Assembly (NCBI RefSeq): GCF_009834545.1 | Contig: NZ_CP019427.1 | Coordinates: 2,114,001-2,178,000 of the forward strand | Length of the DNA: 64,000 nucleotides | From: Pseudomonas sp. S04 | GTDB lineage: Bacteria; Pseudomonadota; Gammaproteobacteria; Pseudomonadales; Pseudomonadaceae | Direction of reading: 5' to 3' | Shown here: one piece after another, positions 46,190 through 55,242 of the stretch | Layout of the letters: each line of letters begins with the position of its first letter | Numbering within the stretch: position 1 is the first letter of the stretch | Translations under genes and position numbers: made by a program | The notes under the pieces: model-generated | Told to the model about the DNA's origin: nothing | Database searches by the model: none | The model's input: only the letters and a program-made list of their open reading frames with translations

Positions 46190-46688
46190 ATGGCAGTCAC
46201 TGGATTGAAGAAAGTGAAGAGCGGGCCTGGCGGGGTGCCAGGCGAGGAACAGAAAAGCCACCTTTGGCGGTCTTACGCAGTCGACAAGCTCCTCGCAAAA
46301 CTTGGTTTAACTGCGCCATGATTCGCCAACCGACCCTTGTCGTGGCCTGGGTCGGAAGCTGCTGGCACGCATCCGCGCACAAAGGGTGCCCAGTGTTTCC
46401 CCGGCGGGCTCCGGGACTGAATACGATCGTCGAAGCGGATGACCGCTATTGCCTGGCAGAGGCAACAGTGGTCATCCGCCACCACAATCAGGTCGAGCAC
46501 AAAATGGGAGTGAAATTCCGCAGAAGAGAAGGCTCCGAACTCTAGGAGTCCGACCGAGCTGCCCGGAGCGAATCGGTCTTGGGTCGCCGTTGGCGGTGAT
46601 CCTGAGGCACTACAGCAGAGAGGGTGGGACGACGTCAAGACAGAGGGCGTCCCTCAGAGCCCCCTATATCGAATGCGAGCGAAGGAGC
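46190..46688. other. Structured intergenic region, no clear gene
   Basis: About 500 bases lack a convincing gene. Between 46435 and 46595 several hairpins follow each other: a 10-bp stem (GCGGATGACC / GGTCATCCGC) holding an inner 6-bp stem (TTGCCT / AGGCAA), a CTCC/GGAG hairpin near 46533, GACCGA/TCGGTC (46552-46578), and CGCC/GGCG (46585-46595). It may encode a structured RNA; it is unlike the radC-motif leader. Confidence 0.5.
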
Positions 46689-47030
46689 TCACTTGTTGGC
46701 GAGATGAGCGGCTAATTGTTCGACGGTTGCCAAGATATAGGCACGGTCGCTTTCTTTCAGTCCACTCAGCAGACCTGCGATCATCTGGCCCTGGTCATTG
46801 GGACGATTGCTCGACTCCGTCAGCAGTTCATCCATTCGGCAGTCGAAAATGTCCGCCAACTGCATCAGCTTGACCACGGAAAGCTCCACTACACCCCGCT
46901 CCAGGCGCGATATGGCTTCACTGCCGATCCCCATGCGCTCAGCCACCTCTTCCTGGGTCAGATTACGCTCGGTCCGGTGTTTCGCGATCATGCGCCCGAT
47001 TTGGGCTTGGGTTGGATGTTTATGTGCCAA
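46689..47030 (-). CDS. XRE-family transcriptional regulator with TTG start
   Basis: This 113-residue protein has an N-terminal helix-turn-helix (IGRMIAKHRTERNLTQEEVA, then RMGIGSEAISRLERG) and a C-terminal helix probably for dimerisation. I chose the TTG at 47030 because GGAG lies 10 bases upstream and the protein then starts AHKHPTQAQ, as expected for relatives. It diverges from the FecR-N-like gene; the 209-base gap contains a repeat (47126-47138) also present at the right end of the element. Confidence 0.82.
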   Translation of the reverse strand: MAHKHPTQAQIGRMIAKHRTERNLTQEEVAERMGIGSEAISRLERGVVELSVVKLMQLADIFDCRMDELLTESSNRPNDQGQMIAGLLSGLKESDRAYILATVEQLAAHLANK

Positions 47031-47125
47031 GTGATGAGTTCTCCAGTTCAACCCGAATGGTTGAGCAAAGACCTATTGACATGAACATCCTTAGCGGTTG
47101 AGTATCGACTTTTTGGGTTGCTATA

Positions 47126-47138
47126 TTGGCTGAAATCG
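47126..47138 (+). repeat. Copy of right-end repeat in the XRE/FecR-N intergenic region
   Basis: The 13-base sequence TTGGCTGAAATCG is identical to part of the repeat at 58456-58481 and close to the inverted copy at 57348-57373. It could be an operator for the adjacent XRE regulator. Confidence 0.4.
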
Positions 47139-47239
47139 CTGTGTAATGCGACGTGGGTTCTATTCCTCCAGGAATCAGAGTCCAGGGTGGCCCGTGAGAA
47201 TGAATGGTCTGATAGGGCCAAGCTGAGGAATGGTTGAGC

Positions 47240-47497
47240 ATGGAAGAGCAGAGCGAGAACGTCATGGATCTGATCTGGGATCGAACACTGGAGCTGTTCA
47301 TCAAGATTCATGATTGCCCTGATAACCACGAACACTTCGACAGCCTTGTCCGTTGGCTCAACGAAAATCCTGCTCACCTGAAAGCGTTCAACGAACTAGG
47401 GCAGATATGGATTTCGACAGGCATCGCCTTGGCGCGTGAAATCGGACAACCACTCAGCGACTTAGAGAGGGATCAGCCGCCGTTGATGATGCACTGA
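47240..47497 (+). CDS. Stand-alone FecR/PupR N-terminal-like protein
   Basis: This 85-residue protein contains FDSLVRWLNENPAHLKAFNE followed by LGQIW, the signature of the sigma-factor-binding N-terminal domain (DUF4880) of FecR/PupR anti-sigma proteins. No membrane segment or periplasmic part follows. A free cytoplasmic anti-sigma-like domain suggests interaction with an ECF sigma factor, but none is encoded in the window. ATG 47240 is preferred over a TTG six bases upstream. Confidence 0.7.
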   Translation: MEEQSENVMDLIWDRTLELFIKIHDCPDNHEHFDSLVRWLNENPAHLKAFNELGQIWISTGIALAREIGQPLSDLERDQPPLMMH

Positions 47498-47541
47498 CCA
47501 GTACATCGCCTCCAATATTCATGTTGATCTTCAATGGCGCG

Positions 47542-49509
47542 TCATGGGCGACACGAATCTTTTCTGATGGGCACAGTGCCTTTGCAGTCTGGGTAGTGGG
47601 AGCACGACCAAAATGGCCCTGATTTCCCCTTTCGTCTGAGTGTTGAGGCATTGCATATGGGGCAGGCTGGACCGGCTTCGACAGGTACCGCCAAGGTGAG
47701 CGTTCCGCAGTGTTCGACCAATTGCGCAATCCAAGTCGCCTGCTTGGCGACGAACGCATCCAGGGTCAGACGTCCCACTTCGATTTCGTCCAGAGCCTGT
47801 TCCCAGATCGCGGTCATACCCGGATCCGCGACTGCAGCAGGTACCGCCTCGATCAGGGTATGGGCCGCTGCGGAGGCCATCAAGGCGCGTTTTTTCTTCA
47901 GCAAATAACCGCGATCAATCAACCCCTTGATGATACCGGCTCGCGTGGCTTCGGTGCCGATACCGGTGGTGTCCCGAAGTTTTTGTTTCAGGCGTGGGTC
48001 GTTGACCAGCTTGGCCACATTTTTCATGGCCTTGATCAGATCGCCCTCAGTGAGTGGTTTGGGAGCGGCAGTGCGCATGGACTTGAGTTCGACGTCGTCC
48101 ACTGCGCACTGAGTACCTTGTTGTAAGTCTGGTAAGACTTGAGACTTTTGACTGGGCGCATCGTCCTCGGTGTTGTCGGAGAGCAAGCCTTTCCAGCCCT
48201 GGACCAGGATCTGTTTGCCAACAGCGGTCAATCGTTCTTCGCCACACTTCAGTTCGACCTGGGTCCGATCAAACTCATGATGCGGAAGAAATTGCGCGAG
48301 GTAGTGGCTACGAATCAGTTCGTAGACTTGGCGTTCTTGTTCGGACATCCGCGCCAGGTTCGCCGGCTCGATGGTGGGGATGATGCCGTGATGCGCTGTG
48401 ACCTTGGCATCGTTCCACGCACGGGAGTGCAGTAATCGATCGAGTCCTCCCAGTGCGGGCAGCAGTGCAGGATCTGTTTCGAACAGGGCATCGAATACCG
48501 CGGGTACCTCGTCGAACATACTCTCAGGCAAATATCGGCAATCGCTGCGCGGGTAGGTGGTGGCTTTGTGGGTTTCATACAGAGCCTGGGCGATGTTCAG
48601 GGTTTCCTGAACGCCGAGTCCCAGCTTGCGTGAGCAGACTTCTTGCAGTGTGCTCAGGTCTAAGGGCAGGGGTGGCGGTTCTCGGGAATGCTCAGTCTGC
48701 AGCGAGAGTACTGTGGCGGTCTTACTGCTAGAGATCGCTTGGACCGCGTGACGGGCAAGCGCCTGCTGCAGGCAACGACCGGCCTCATCTCGTCCTGAGC
48801 TTGGTGGTAACCACGATGCGATGAATGGTTGTCCCATTGAGGACAGGTGCACATCCACGTCCCAGTAGGGTACCGAGACGAAGCTGGCAATCGCGCGATC
48901 CCGATCGACTACCAGACGTAAAGTGGGTGTCTGGACGCGTCCAACCGACAATACTCCGTCATAGCCCGCCCGCCGTCCGAGGAGGGTAAACAAGCGACTA
49001 AGGTTCATACCGATCAGCCAGTCGGCGCGGCTGCGGGCGAGGGCTGAATGATAGAGCGGGAAGGTCTCCTGGCCGGACTTCAGCGAGGACAATGCTTTGC
49101 GAATCGACGCCTCGTTGAGTGCGGATAACCAGAGGCGCTGAACGGGGCCTCGATACTTGCAGAGCTCCAGTAACTCGCGGGCAATCATTTCACCTTCGCG
49201 ATCGGCGTCGGTGGCGATGACGACGGTGGTAGCTTCGTTGAGCAGCTGTTTGATGATTTTGAACTGCGCGACAGTCTTGGGTTTGACCTCAACCCTCCAC
49301 TGCGTAGGGAGGATCGGTAGATGATCCAACGACCAGGTTTTGTACTGATCGCCATAGGCTTCAGGTGGGGCCGTTTCCAGCAGGTGACCGATACACCAGG
49401 TGACGGTTGAATCGGTGCCGATCAGGCAACCATCACCGCGTCGAGTGGCTCCGAGAACCTTGGCGATGTCACGACCTTGGGAAGGTTTCTCGCAGAGGAA
49501 GAGACGCAT
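47542..49509 (-). CDS. topB: DNA topoisomerase III (ICE type)
   Basis: This 655-residue type IA topoisomerase has a Toprim domain (ATDADREGE, acidic pair at 101-103) and the active-site region TTYPRSD with the catalytic tyrosine near residue 318. A C-terminal zinc finger (CPICNASTL, then CSHYPDC) follows. It decatenates DNA and may help ICE replication or resolution. It lies downstream of ssb, separated by a 220-base gap with a hairpin. The length is close to chromosomal TopB. Confidence 0.95.
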   Translation of the reverse strand: MRLFLCEKPSQGRDIAKVLGATRRGDGCLIGTDSTVTWCIGHLLETAPPEAYGDQYKTWSLDHLPILPTQWRVEVKPKTVAQFKIIKQLLNEATTVVIATDADREGEMIARELLELCKYRGPVQRLWLSALNEASIRKALSSLKSGQETFPLYHSALARSRADWLIGMNLSRLFTLLGRRAGYDGVLSVGRVQTPTLRLVVDRDRAIASFVSVPYWDVDVHLSSMGQPFIASWLPPSSGRDEAGRCLQQALARHAVQAISSSKTATVLSLQTEHSREPPPLPLDLSTLQEVCSRKLGLGVQETLNIAQALYETHKATTYPRSDCRYLPESMFDEVPAVFDALFETDPALLPALGGLDRLLHSRAWNDAKVTAHHGIIPTIEPANLARMSEQERQVYELIRSHYLAQFLPHHEFDRTQVELKCGEERLTAVGKQILVQGWKGLLSDNTEDDAPSQKSQVLPDLQQGTQCAVDDVELKSMRTAAPKPLTEGDLIKAMKNVAKLVNDPRLKQKLRDTTGIGTEATRAGIIKGLIDRGYLLKKKRALMASAAAHTLIEAVPAAVADPGMTAIWEQALDEIEVGRLTLDAFVAKQATWIAQLVEHCGTLTLAVPVEAGPACPICNASTLRRKGKSGPFWSCSHYPDCKGTVPIRKDSCRP

Positions 49510-49563
49510 GGAACTACTCCGGATTGAGTTCGGAGCAGCGTTGTTGGAAACAGCCGTTGCGAG

Positions 49564-49596
49564 ATATGAGAAACCTGAATGGCAGGTTCCTCATAT
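49564..49596. repeat. Inverted repeat between ssb and topB
   Basis: Arms of 14 bases (7 bp ATATGAG/CTCATAT, one mismatch, 6 bp AACCTG/CAGGTT) surround a 5-base loop. It lies 55 bases before topB. No T tract follows, so a protein site or leader structure is as likely as a terminator. Confidence 0.5.
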
Positions 49597-49730
49597 TAGT
49601 CGGTGAGGACGGGCATAAATGGTCCGAGGCCGCTAGCCGATTGCAGCGTGGACGATAGTGTGGATCTTCACGAGCAGCGAGTAATAACAACCAGCAACTT
49701 CGCGCAAAGGCGCAATTTTTATGCCTGAAG

Positions 49731-50201
49731 TCAGTCCGTAGATGGCTGTCCTCTGCGCTTTCGGGGTTTGGACGTAGCTGAACTGGCCTGCTCTGTATTT
49801 TGCCCGACGTGCGTCGCAGATGCCGCCGGTTCACTGGAGCGTTCCCGCATGACCACACTGTGCACCCGGTGAGGCAGGATGCCGACTCGACGGGCCTCGA
49901 TCTTGAAGGTCACCCGCGCATTGTCATCGCTGTCCTCCCACTCATCGCGCACGGTGCGGCCTTCGACCAATACGCGCATACCTTTCCGATACAGCGTGCT
50001 CCAGTGTTCAGCCTCGCGGTGCCAGAGCTCAACCGGCGCCCAATAGCCGCCTCGATCTTCATAGCTGCCATCGCGTGGCACGGGGTTGTCGAAGTACACA
50101 TTCAGCCTTAGCAAACGCCGTGGCTCGTCATTACCTGACGGAAATTCCTGGAACTCTGGCGCACTGCCGATATTGCCTTCGCCGACGAAAAAAGTACTCA
50201 T
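49731..50201 (-). CDS. ssb: Single-stranded DNA-binding protein (ICE type)
   Basis: This 156-residue protein has an OB-fold (MSTFFVGEGNIGSAPEFQEF, GGYWAPVELWHREAEHWSTL and VEGRTVRDEWED) and a basic C-terminal tail. It lacks the acidic DDDIPF-type tip of housekeeping SSB. It belongs to the SSB-like proteins conserved in this ICE class and probably coats the transferred strand. It overlaps the DUF3158 gene by 4 bases. Confidence 0.9.
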   Translation of the reverse strand: MSTFFVGEGNIGSAPEFQEFPSGNDEPRRLLRLNVYFDNPVPRDGSYEDRGGYWAPVELWHREAEHWSTLYRKGMRVLVEGRTVRDEWEDSDDNARVTFKIEARRVGILPHRVHSVVMRERSSEPAASATHVGQNTEQASSATSKPRKRRGQPSTD

Positions 50202-50716
50202 CGTGATACCTCCACTGCGGTTGTGAACTGGCGCAGCAGCCGTTCGGCACTGTCCATTTTGATCGCACAGGTCGTGGCCTGGCGGTAGAGCGAATGCACC
50301 ACACTCATCTGTAGATTCAGTGCGATGCGATTGCATTCGAAACGGCGCAATCCCTCGCGTACTACCTGCGTCAGGGCTTTGTTGGAGATCTGGCGTTCCC
50401 AGACCGCCACCCCCATACGGGTGAAGTCACGGGTGCGCCAACGCAAAAAGGTGCTGCCAGCGCTGGTGTTCTGCAGCACCAATCGGATACCCAGCAGTGA
50501 GTAAGGGGGCTGTCCGGCTTGCTGCACCACAGCCTCCATCAAGTCACATAACTGCGCCTCGATTTCCCTCGCCATCTGCGCCAGCTGCTCCAACTCCCCC
50601 TTACCCTTAAAAGGTTTTAAAAGGCCTTTTAGGGAGGCCGCGTGTTCGAGCTGCCGATAAGCATCCGGTGTCAACGCTTCGAAGGGCATTGGTTGAATCG
50701 GGATCATGGGATTCAT
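50198..50716 (-). CDS. DUF3158-family ICE protein
   Basis: This 172-residue protein has SLKGLLKPFKGKGELEQLAQ and WRTRDFTRMGVAVWERQI, as in DUF3158. It lies between PFL_4669 and ssb, overlapping both by 4 bases, the conserved order in this class. The function is unknown; the link with ssb, topB and replication genes suggests a DNA-processing role. Confidence 0.85.
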   Translation of the reverse strand: MNPMIPIQPMPFEALTPDAYRQLEHAASLKGLLKPFKGKGELEQLAQMAREIEAQLCDLMEAVVQQAGQPPYSLLGIRLVLQNTSAGSTFLRWRTRDFTRMGVAVWERQISNKALTQVVREGLRRFECNRIALNLQMSVVHSLYRQATTCAIKMDSAERLLRQFTTAVEVSR

Positions 50717-51468
50717 GCTTCGTCCTCCGACTCATCCACTGTCGCAGATGGCTCTCCGGCTTCCTCTGCCAACGCGTCAGCATCATCCACTGCTACCGCA
50801 CCACGACGAATGATTGGCGGCGCGAACTGGGAGCGACGAATACCTTCAAGGATGTCCATCGGGGGCAAACCCAGTTTCTCAATGGCCGCAATGGCACGGG
50901 CGTTGTTCGCCGCCATGTCGTCGCGGGTGACGCCAGCATGCCGATAGCGTTGCGCTTGGCCGAACAGGCTGCGCAGCAGATGGGCACCGTCGTCGATCCA
51001 GGCTTCCATGTCTCTGCGACCGATCAGGGCGGTGTGATGGGCCAATAGGGTACGACGCACCAGGGTGTCGTAATCGGTCAGCAGGTAGACCGCCAGAAAA
51101 CCCAGCTGGCTGCCGATATACAACGGCAAGGTCACGGGGTGGATATTGAGGTTGTCGCCCATATCGATCTGCGTCGGCAGGTCTTGTCTGATCCGATCCA
51201 GCTGTTGGGTCAGTTCCAGCATTCCGATCTTGGCTTGCGTCAGTTTTTCTTCGAGTTGCACGATGGCCCAGTCGGCATAGGGATCATCCTGGGCCGCGGT
51301 TTGTTTGATCAGGTTGGTGGCACTGATGTAACCGGCCATGCCCATGATCGAGTGGACGCCTTCGCGTGCGGTCCGACCTTGCCAGATACGGGCAGCGTGG
51401 TGAGTGTGCAGGGTCAGGGTAATGCTGCTGCGCAATGAACCCAGATTGAGTTGATAGTGATCGGCCAC
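50713..51468 (-). CDS. ICE protein, PFL_4669 family
   Basis: This 251-residue protein has LGSLRSSITLTLHTHHAARI, then WQGRTAREGVHSIMGM, the hallmark start of PFL_4669 (TIGR03761), and an acidic tail. The start is GTG at 51468, supported by GAGGA about 8 bases before. It follows the replication gene after a 45-base palindrome. The function is unknown. Confidence 0.87.
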   Translation of the reverse strand: MADHYQLNLGSLRSSITLTLHTHHAARIWQGRTAREGVHSIMGMAGYISATNLIKQTAAQDDPYADWAIVQLEEKLTQAKIGMLELTQQLDRIRQDLPTQIDMGDNLNIHPVTLPLYIGSQLGFLAVYLLTDYDTLVRRTLLAHHTALIGRRDMEAWIDDGAHLLRSLFGQAQRYRHAGVTRDDMAANNARAIAAIEKLGLPPMDILEGIRRSQFAPPIIRRGAVAVDDADALAEEAGEPSATVDESEDEA

Positions 51469-51580
51469 GGTGATGTCCTCGCATTCGCTTGGAGGGGAAC
51501 GTTGCGACAGATGAGAGGTAAAGACAGCCAAAAAGCTGAATGCGGTCTGTTCGGTTTGGTTTAAGAGTGCTAACTATGTA

Positions 51581-51625
51581 GACGTCAGTAGATTTGATGC
51601 CAGTGGCATCAAATCTATTGACGTC
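51581..51625. repeat. 45-base near-perfect palindrome at the end of the replication gene
   Basis: Two 21-base arms (51581-51601 and 51605-51625) pair fully except for one G-T, around the loop AGT. Each arm begins or ends with GACGTC and includes GATTTGATGCC. It overlaps the stop codon of the STY4528-like gene. No T tract follows on either strand. It could form a cruciform or strong RNA hairpin. Confidence 0.85.
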
Positions 51626-52805
51626 CACCGCGTTTGCCACGCAGTTGGCGTAGCTCATTCAGGCACGCTAGTGCGAGGGCGGATGCGGGTTCGCCCTGTT
51701 GTCGAGTTGATCGCGAGGTGGCCGGTAGGGGCGGTTCTGCAATGGGTAAAGGTTCTGCCTGACCTGCCCAAGGACGAAAATCGCCTTTCAGCGCACGCTG
51801 GATTAGACCCATCAGATAGGCCGCTGGCTTGCGGATTCCACCGGCCGCACAGCGTGCCCCCGCTTCGTTGAGCACCGCCTGCCGATCCGCTGGTTTAAGT
51901 TTGTTCAACGCCACGGTGACGGCCTGATGCTCGCTTGGGCTCAGGTGCAGTGGGGTGGGCCAGAGCAGGTTATCCACCGCCGGGGTCGCGCGCGGTACAG
52001 TACAAATACTTTCTTTTAATACAGTACAGGCGGCGTTCGGATTCCGAACGGTGCCGGAAACGCTGGTGTTCAAGCCTGGTTCGGATTCCGAACGAAGGTC
52101 TGCACGATTCCGAACGCGGTGATCGCCACCCCGTTCGGAGTCGCGTAACGCGTCAGCGGTTGCCCGATCCAATCCTTGCTGTGTCCAATGTTCGCCCCAA
52201 CTGTCGAGCCGCGTCGGTAACCGATCCCGATCGATATTCGTGTCCTGGCGGACCTCCTCCACTACGTGCTGGGCGACAATACGCACCGCTTTGGTGGCAT
52301 GAGCGAGGGCATGTCCGACCAGCTCCAGGTAATCCTGATCCAGTTCCATGGCCTCTGCGGGGGTTAACGGCTCATCGTGTAGAACATACAGAGAACCTTG
52401 ATGACGTCCGCTGATCTGATCGCGGGCGCGACTCACCAAGCTGAGCCAGCGGGTCAGTCTGAGCATCGTCAAGACGCGGGCGATGGTTTCACGGGAAGCT
52501 GATGCACCGTAGGGCACGCTCGAAAGGTACGGCTGCAAATCTTCATAGCGCGGCGTGACCACGCCCTGGCCTTGCAACATGAGTCGAAATACTTGCCAGG
52601 CATTACGTTCCAACGGCGTCAACCGACTATCCAGCAGCAGTCGACGCGGCACGACTTCGTGTGATTGACCACTGAACAGAAAACCAGCTTGCAGAGCCTG
52701 GTAAGAGGGCTGTTCAGTGGTAGGGCGTGCTGGCCAGCGTTCACTCAGCTGTTGGGTGCATTGCTGCAGGACACGCTGCCAGCGACTGGAAGGGGCGGTG
52801 TTCAT
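51615..52805 (-). CDS. Pathogenicity-island replication protein, STY4528 family
   Basis: This 396-residue protein has RRLLLDSRLTPLERNAWQVF and YLSSVPYGASASRETIARVL, a winged-helix-like N-terminal half typical of STY4528-type replication proteins. The C-terminal part is variable and basic. It lies in the ParA-ParB-DUF2857 cluster and probably supports replication of the excised element. The start at 52805 overlaps DUF2857 by 4 bases. Confidence 0.85.
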   Translation of the reverse strand: MNTAPSSRWQRVLQQCTQQLSERWPARPTTEQPSYQALQAGFLFSGQSHEVVPRRLLLDSRLTPLERNAWQVFRLMLQGQGVVTPRYEDLQPYLSSVPYGASASRETIARVLTMLRLTRWLSLVSRARDQISGRHQGSLYVLHDEPLTPAEAMELDQDYLELVGHALAHATKAVRIVAQHVVEEVRQDTNIDRDRLPTRLDSWGEHWTQQGLDRATADALRDSERGGDHRVRNRADLRSESEPGLNTSVSGTVRNPNAACTVLKESICTVPRATPAVDNLLWPTPLHLSPSEHQAVTVALNKLKPADRQAVLNEAGARCAAGGIRKPAAYLMGLIQRALKGDFRPWAGQAEPLPIAEPPLPATSRSTRQQGEPASALALACLNELRQLRGKRGGRQ

Positions 52806-53350
52806 ATTTCGTTGCTGTAATGGTCGATCTGCTGCCACACGATGGTCAAGCTGATCTGTTGTTCTTCGGCCAGCATCATCATGGCGTCGAGCTGATCCTC
52901 GGTACCGTCCTGCGCGCGTAGCTGGCACCATCGCTGCCAGAGCGCATGTTCCTGGGCTTCGCTCAAATGCTGAGGACGGCCCTTACGGGTTTCTATCTTG
53001 AGCAGGCGTCGACGCAGGGCGGTTTCCGAATGCGCCAAGCCGAAGCAGCGATACATGATGGTGCTGCTGGCGCCCAGCTTGAGCGCTCGATTGATCAGCC
53101 GTTCGTTCTGCTCGTCGCGTTCGGCTTGCTCGATCAACCGATGTAGCACCGGCGAGTCAATCTTGACCTCAACCCAAGGTACGGTGGCATGGGCCAGGCG
53201 CGACAGCGTGGTGGGCGGTAAGGATTGCAACAGGTAGATGTCGTCCTCACCCAAGCCGAGTGCTTTGCAGCGTTGCAGGTTACCCAGGCGCAACTCGTGA
53301 AGGACCTGGGTCAGCATGGCCTGGTTGAGCACATTGAAGGATAAGCTCAT
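52802..53350 (-). CDS. DUF2857-family ICE protein
   Basis: This 182-residue protein has LNQAMLTQVLHELRLGNLQR at the start and LGASSTIMYRCFGLAHSETA in the middle, conserved in DUF2857 (STY4526-like). It overlaps ParB and STY4528 genes by 4 bases each. The middle resembles a helix-turn-helix, so DNA binding is possible. The function is unknown. Confidence 0.85.
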   Translation of the reverse strand: MSLSFNVLNQAMLTQVLHELRLGNLQRCKALGLGEDDIYLLQSLPPTTLSRLAHATVPWVEVKIDSPVLHRLIEQAERDEQNERLINRALKLGASSTIMYRCFGLAHSETALRRRLLKIETRKGRPQHLSEAQEHALWQRWCQLRAQDGTEDQLDAMMMLAEEQQISLTIVWQQIDHYSNEI

Positions 53351-54933
53351 GGCAATTCCTTCTGTGAGTTGACTTCATGGGGAAGCGTTAAGTCGATCAG
53401 GCGACGGGCTAGGCGGATCAGGCGATACAGTTTGATGAGCAAGCCGTCGGGCAGTCGCTCCAGTCCCACATCCACGGCGGGACGATCTGTCAGCGGGAGT
53501 TGGTAGACCCCCAACAACAACTGGCCGAACAGGGCTGAGGGCAGTTGCTTGCGGTCCTCCCAGTTAACGTCGTCTTGAGCGCGTAGCAGGGCCAGGAGCA
53601 GTAGGTGAACGCCGGTCGCGCGAGGCGCTGCAAGATCAAGTGGCTCGATGTTGAGGGCAAAACCCAAGCCATGCGTCTGATCGATGATGCTCTCGGGATG
53701 TCCGGCATAGGTCGCCATTTCCCGCGCCAGTCCGGCAATGGCTAAACGCAGTTCTTCGGGGCTATCCAGTGTGGGTGCGATGATCCAGATGTCGTCGATC
53801 GCGCATGCCTCGACGGTCGGTGCTGTATCGATTGAGATCTCGCGCTCGATCTGTTCACGAATCTGTTGAACACGTGACGGAGGGCTGACCTCTGAAACGA
53901 CATTCGTTTCGTGCGGTGTTAGCCGTTCCTCTCGCGCTGTTTCGGTCAGGGACTTGGTCTCAGTTGATTTGGGATGAGGATCGGAGGAGAGAGGTTCTGC
54001 CGCGGCTTCATTAACGCTCGGCAGAGGGGTGTTCTCTGAGGGCGTGGTGATGACAATGCCAGGCGTCGAGATGACTCGTTGGGTATCGCTCAGCTCCAGG
54101 GCCAACATACGGTAGGACTGTCCGAGTAAACGGCTCATGCGTTCAAGCAGTTCATCCTGGAGCTGCTCAAGATCGAATGACTCGGGGTCGGTGTCAAAGT
54201 CGCCCAGGGTATCGAGCCAAAACTCGGCGAACGCAACAGTGACGGTTGGATAATGGTTCCAGGTTCGTTCGGCCTGGCTACGCAGACCGATTAGTCGTTC
54301 GATCTGTGGTTTACCCAATCCGGCATACAGGGTTTGTGGAATGGCGGGCAGTACGTGTTCAAGGGTGTCCAACATACGGCTGATGTGTGATTGCGAAATC
54401 GGATAGCCTCCAGCGGCAAGACGTCGTGCCAGCTCACGTTGTGATAGCACAGCTCCCTCTCGTTCGAGCATGGCTTTGAGTTTGGCTACCGCCAGAGCCC
54501 GTTCGATGAACGTGAGTTGGCCATGTAGATCGCTTTCAGCCAGATGGCCGAGTAGGGCGGTGATTTCATTGCTCCAAGGCCGGAACAGGCAATGAATGCG
54601 AAAGAAGCGCTCGTCGCGGGTTTCCTGCCACAGCTCGCCGAGAATCGCCAATCGCGTATTACCGCCGTTGCGGATGATGAAATAGGTTTCTCCGGGGCGG
54701 CGGGTAATCGGTGGCGGTTGATCCAGCCCGCGTTCACGGATCGAAGCTTTGATATCGTCGTATAGAGGATTACGGATGAAGCGCGGGTTGTGTTCGTACG
54801 GCCGCAACTGCTCCAGCGTCACCAACATAGGCGTGTCAGCAAGTGGGTCGGACAGCCGCTCCAGTTCTGAAGCTCGAGGAAAATGGTCCTGATGCAGCTT
54901 GTCGGTGACTTCCTCCTGACTGAGCTTTTTCAT
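53347..54933 (-). CDS. parB: ParB-family protein, PFGI-1 ICE class
   Basis: This 528-residue protein has the ParB-like N-terminal part (LRPYEHNPRFIRNPLYDDI, then RNGGNTRLAILGEL, residues 43-103). A helix-turn-helix (LSQRELARRLAAGGYPISQS, about residues 162-181) follows. It is longer than chromosomal ParB and fits the PFGI-1 ParB class (TIGR03764). With ParA it stabilises the element after excision. It follows parA with one small gene between. Confidence 0.92.
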   Translation of the reverse strand: MKKLSQEEVTDKLHQDHFPRASELERLSDPLADTPMLVTLEQLRPYEHNPRFIRNPLYDDIKASIRERGLDQPPPITRRPGETYFIIRNGGNTRLAILGELWQETRDERFFRIHCLFRPWSNEITALLGHLAESDLHGQLTFIERALAVAKLKAMLEREGAVLSQRELARRLAAGGYPISQSHISRMLDTLEHVLPAIPQTLYAGLGKPQIERLIGLRSQAERTWNHYPTVTVAFAEFWLDTLGDFDTDPESFDLEQLQDELLERMSRLLGQSYRMLALELSDTQRVISTPGIVITTPSENTPLPSVNEAAAEPLSSDPHPKSTETKSLTETAREERLTPHETNVVSEVSPPSRVQQIREQIEREISIDTAPTVEACAIDDIWIIAPTLDSPEELRLAIAGLAREMATYAGHPESIIDQTHGLGFALNIEPLDLAAPRATGVHLLLLALLRAQDDVNWEDRKQLPSALFGQLLLGVYQLPLTDRPAVDVGLERLPDGLLIKLYRLIRLARRLIDLTLPHEVNSQKELP

Positions 54934-54947
54934 CTGAATAACCTCAG

Positions 54948-55157
54948 TTAACGGCGGTTGTGCAAATGATCACCGACCTCGAACTTGACGATCTCGGCAG
55001 TCCCTGAACCTTCGAAGTGTCGGGAAAGTTCTGCGAGGAACCAGTTCATGGCCGAGCGCCCACCCTGCAGGCGAAAGACCACAGTGCAGTACTCCTCACA
55101 AGGTCGGTGGTGGGGTTGAATGGAGGGTGGAACGATGATGGGCAGTTGATCCAACAT
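54948..55157 (-). CDS. Hypothetical small protein between parA and parB
   Basis: This 69-residue protein starts MLDQLPIIVPPSIQPHHRPC and has RSAMNWFLAELSRHFEGSG. The position and coding look suggest a conserved ICE protein. It may cooperate with ParAB; nothing more can be said. A longer start at 55175 exists. Confidence 0.6.
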   Translation of the reverse strand: MLDQLPIIVPPSIQPHHRPCEEYCTVVFRLQGGRSAMNWFLAELSRHFEGSGTAEIVKFEVGDHLHNRR

Positions 55158-55242
55158 CAGAAGACTCCTAGCCAAACATGGTTGGTCTCAAGGTCGATCA
55201 AACTCAATGACGGGGTGAGAAATGCCAGTTGGGTGATTTGTC

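Noticed and set aside
46273..46638. 121-residue minus frame in the structured gap
   Set aside because: It runs through several hairpins, has no domain and poor protein-like composition; a structured region is the better explanation.
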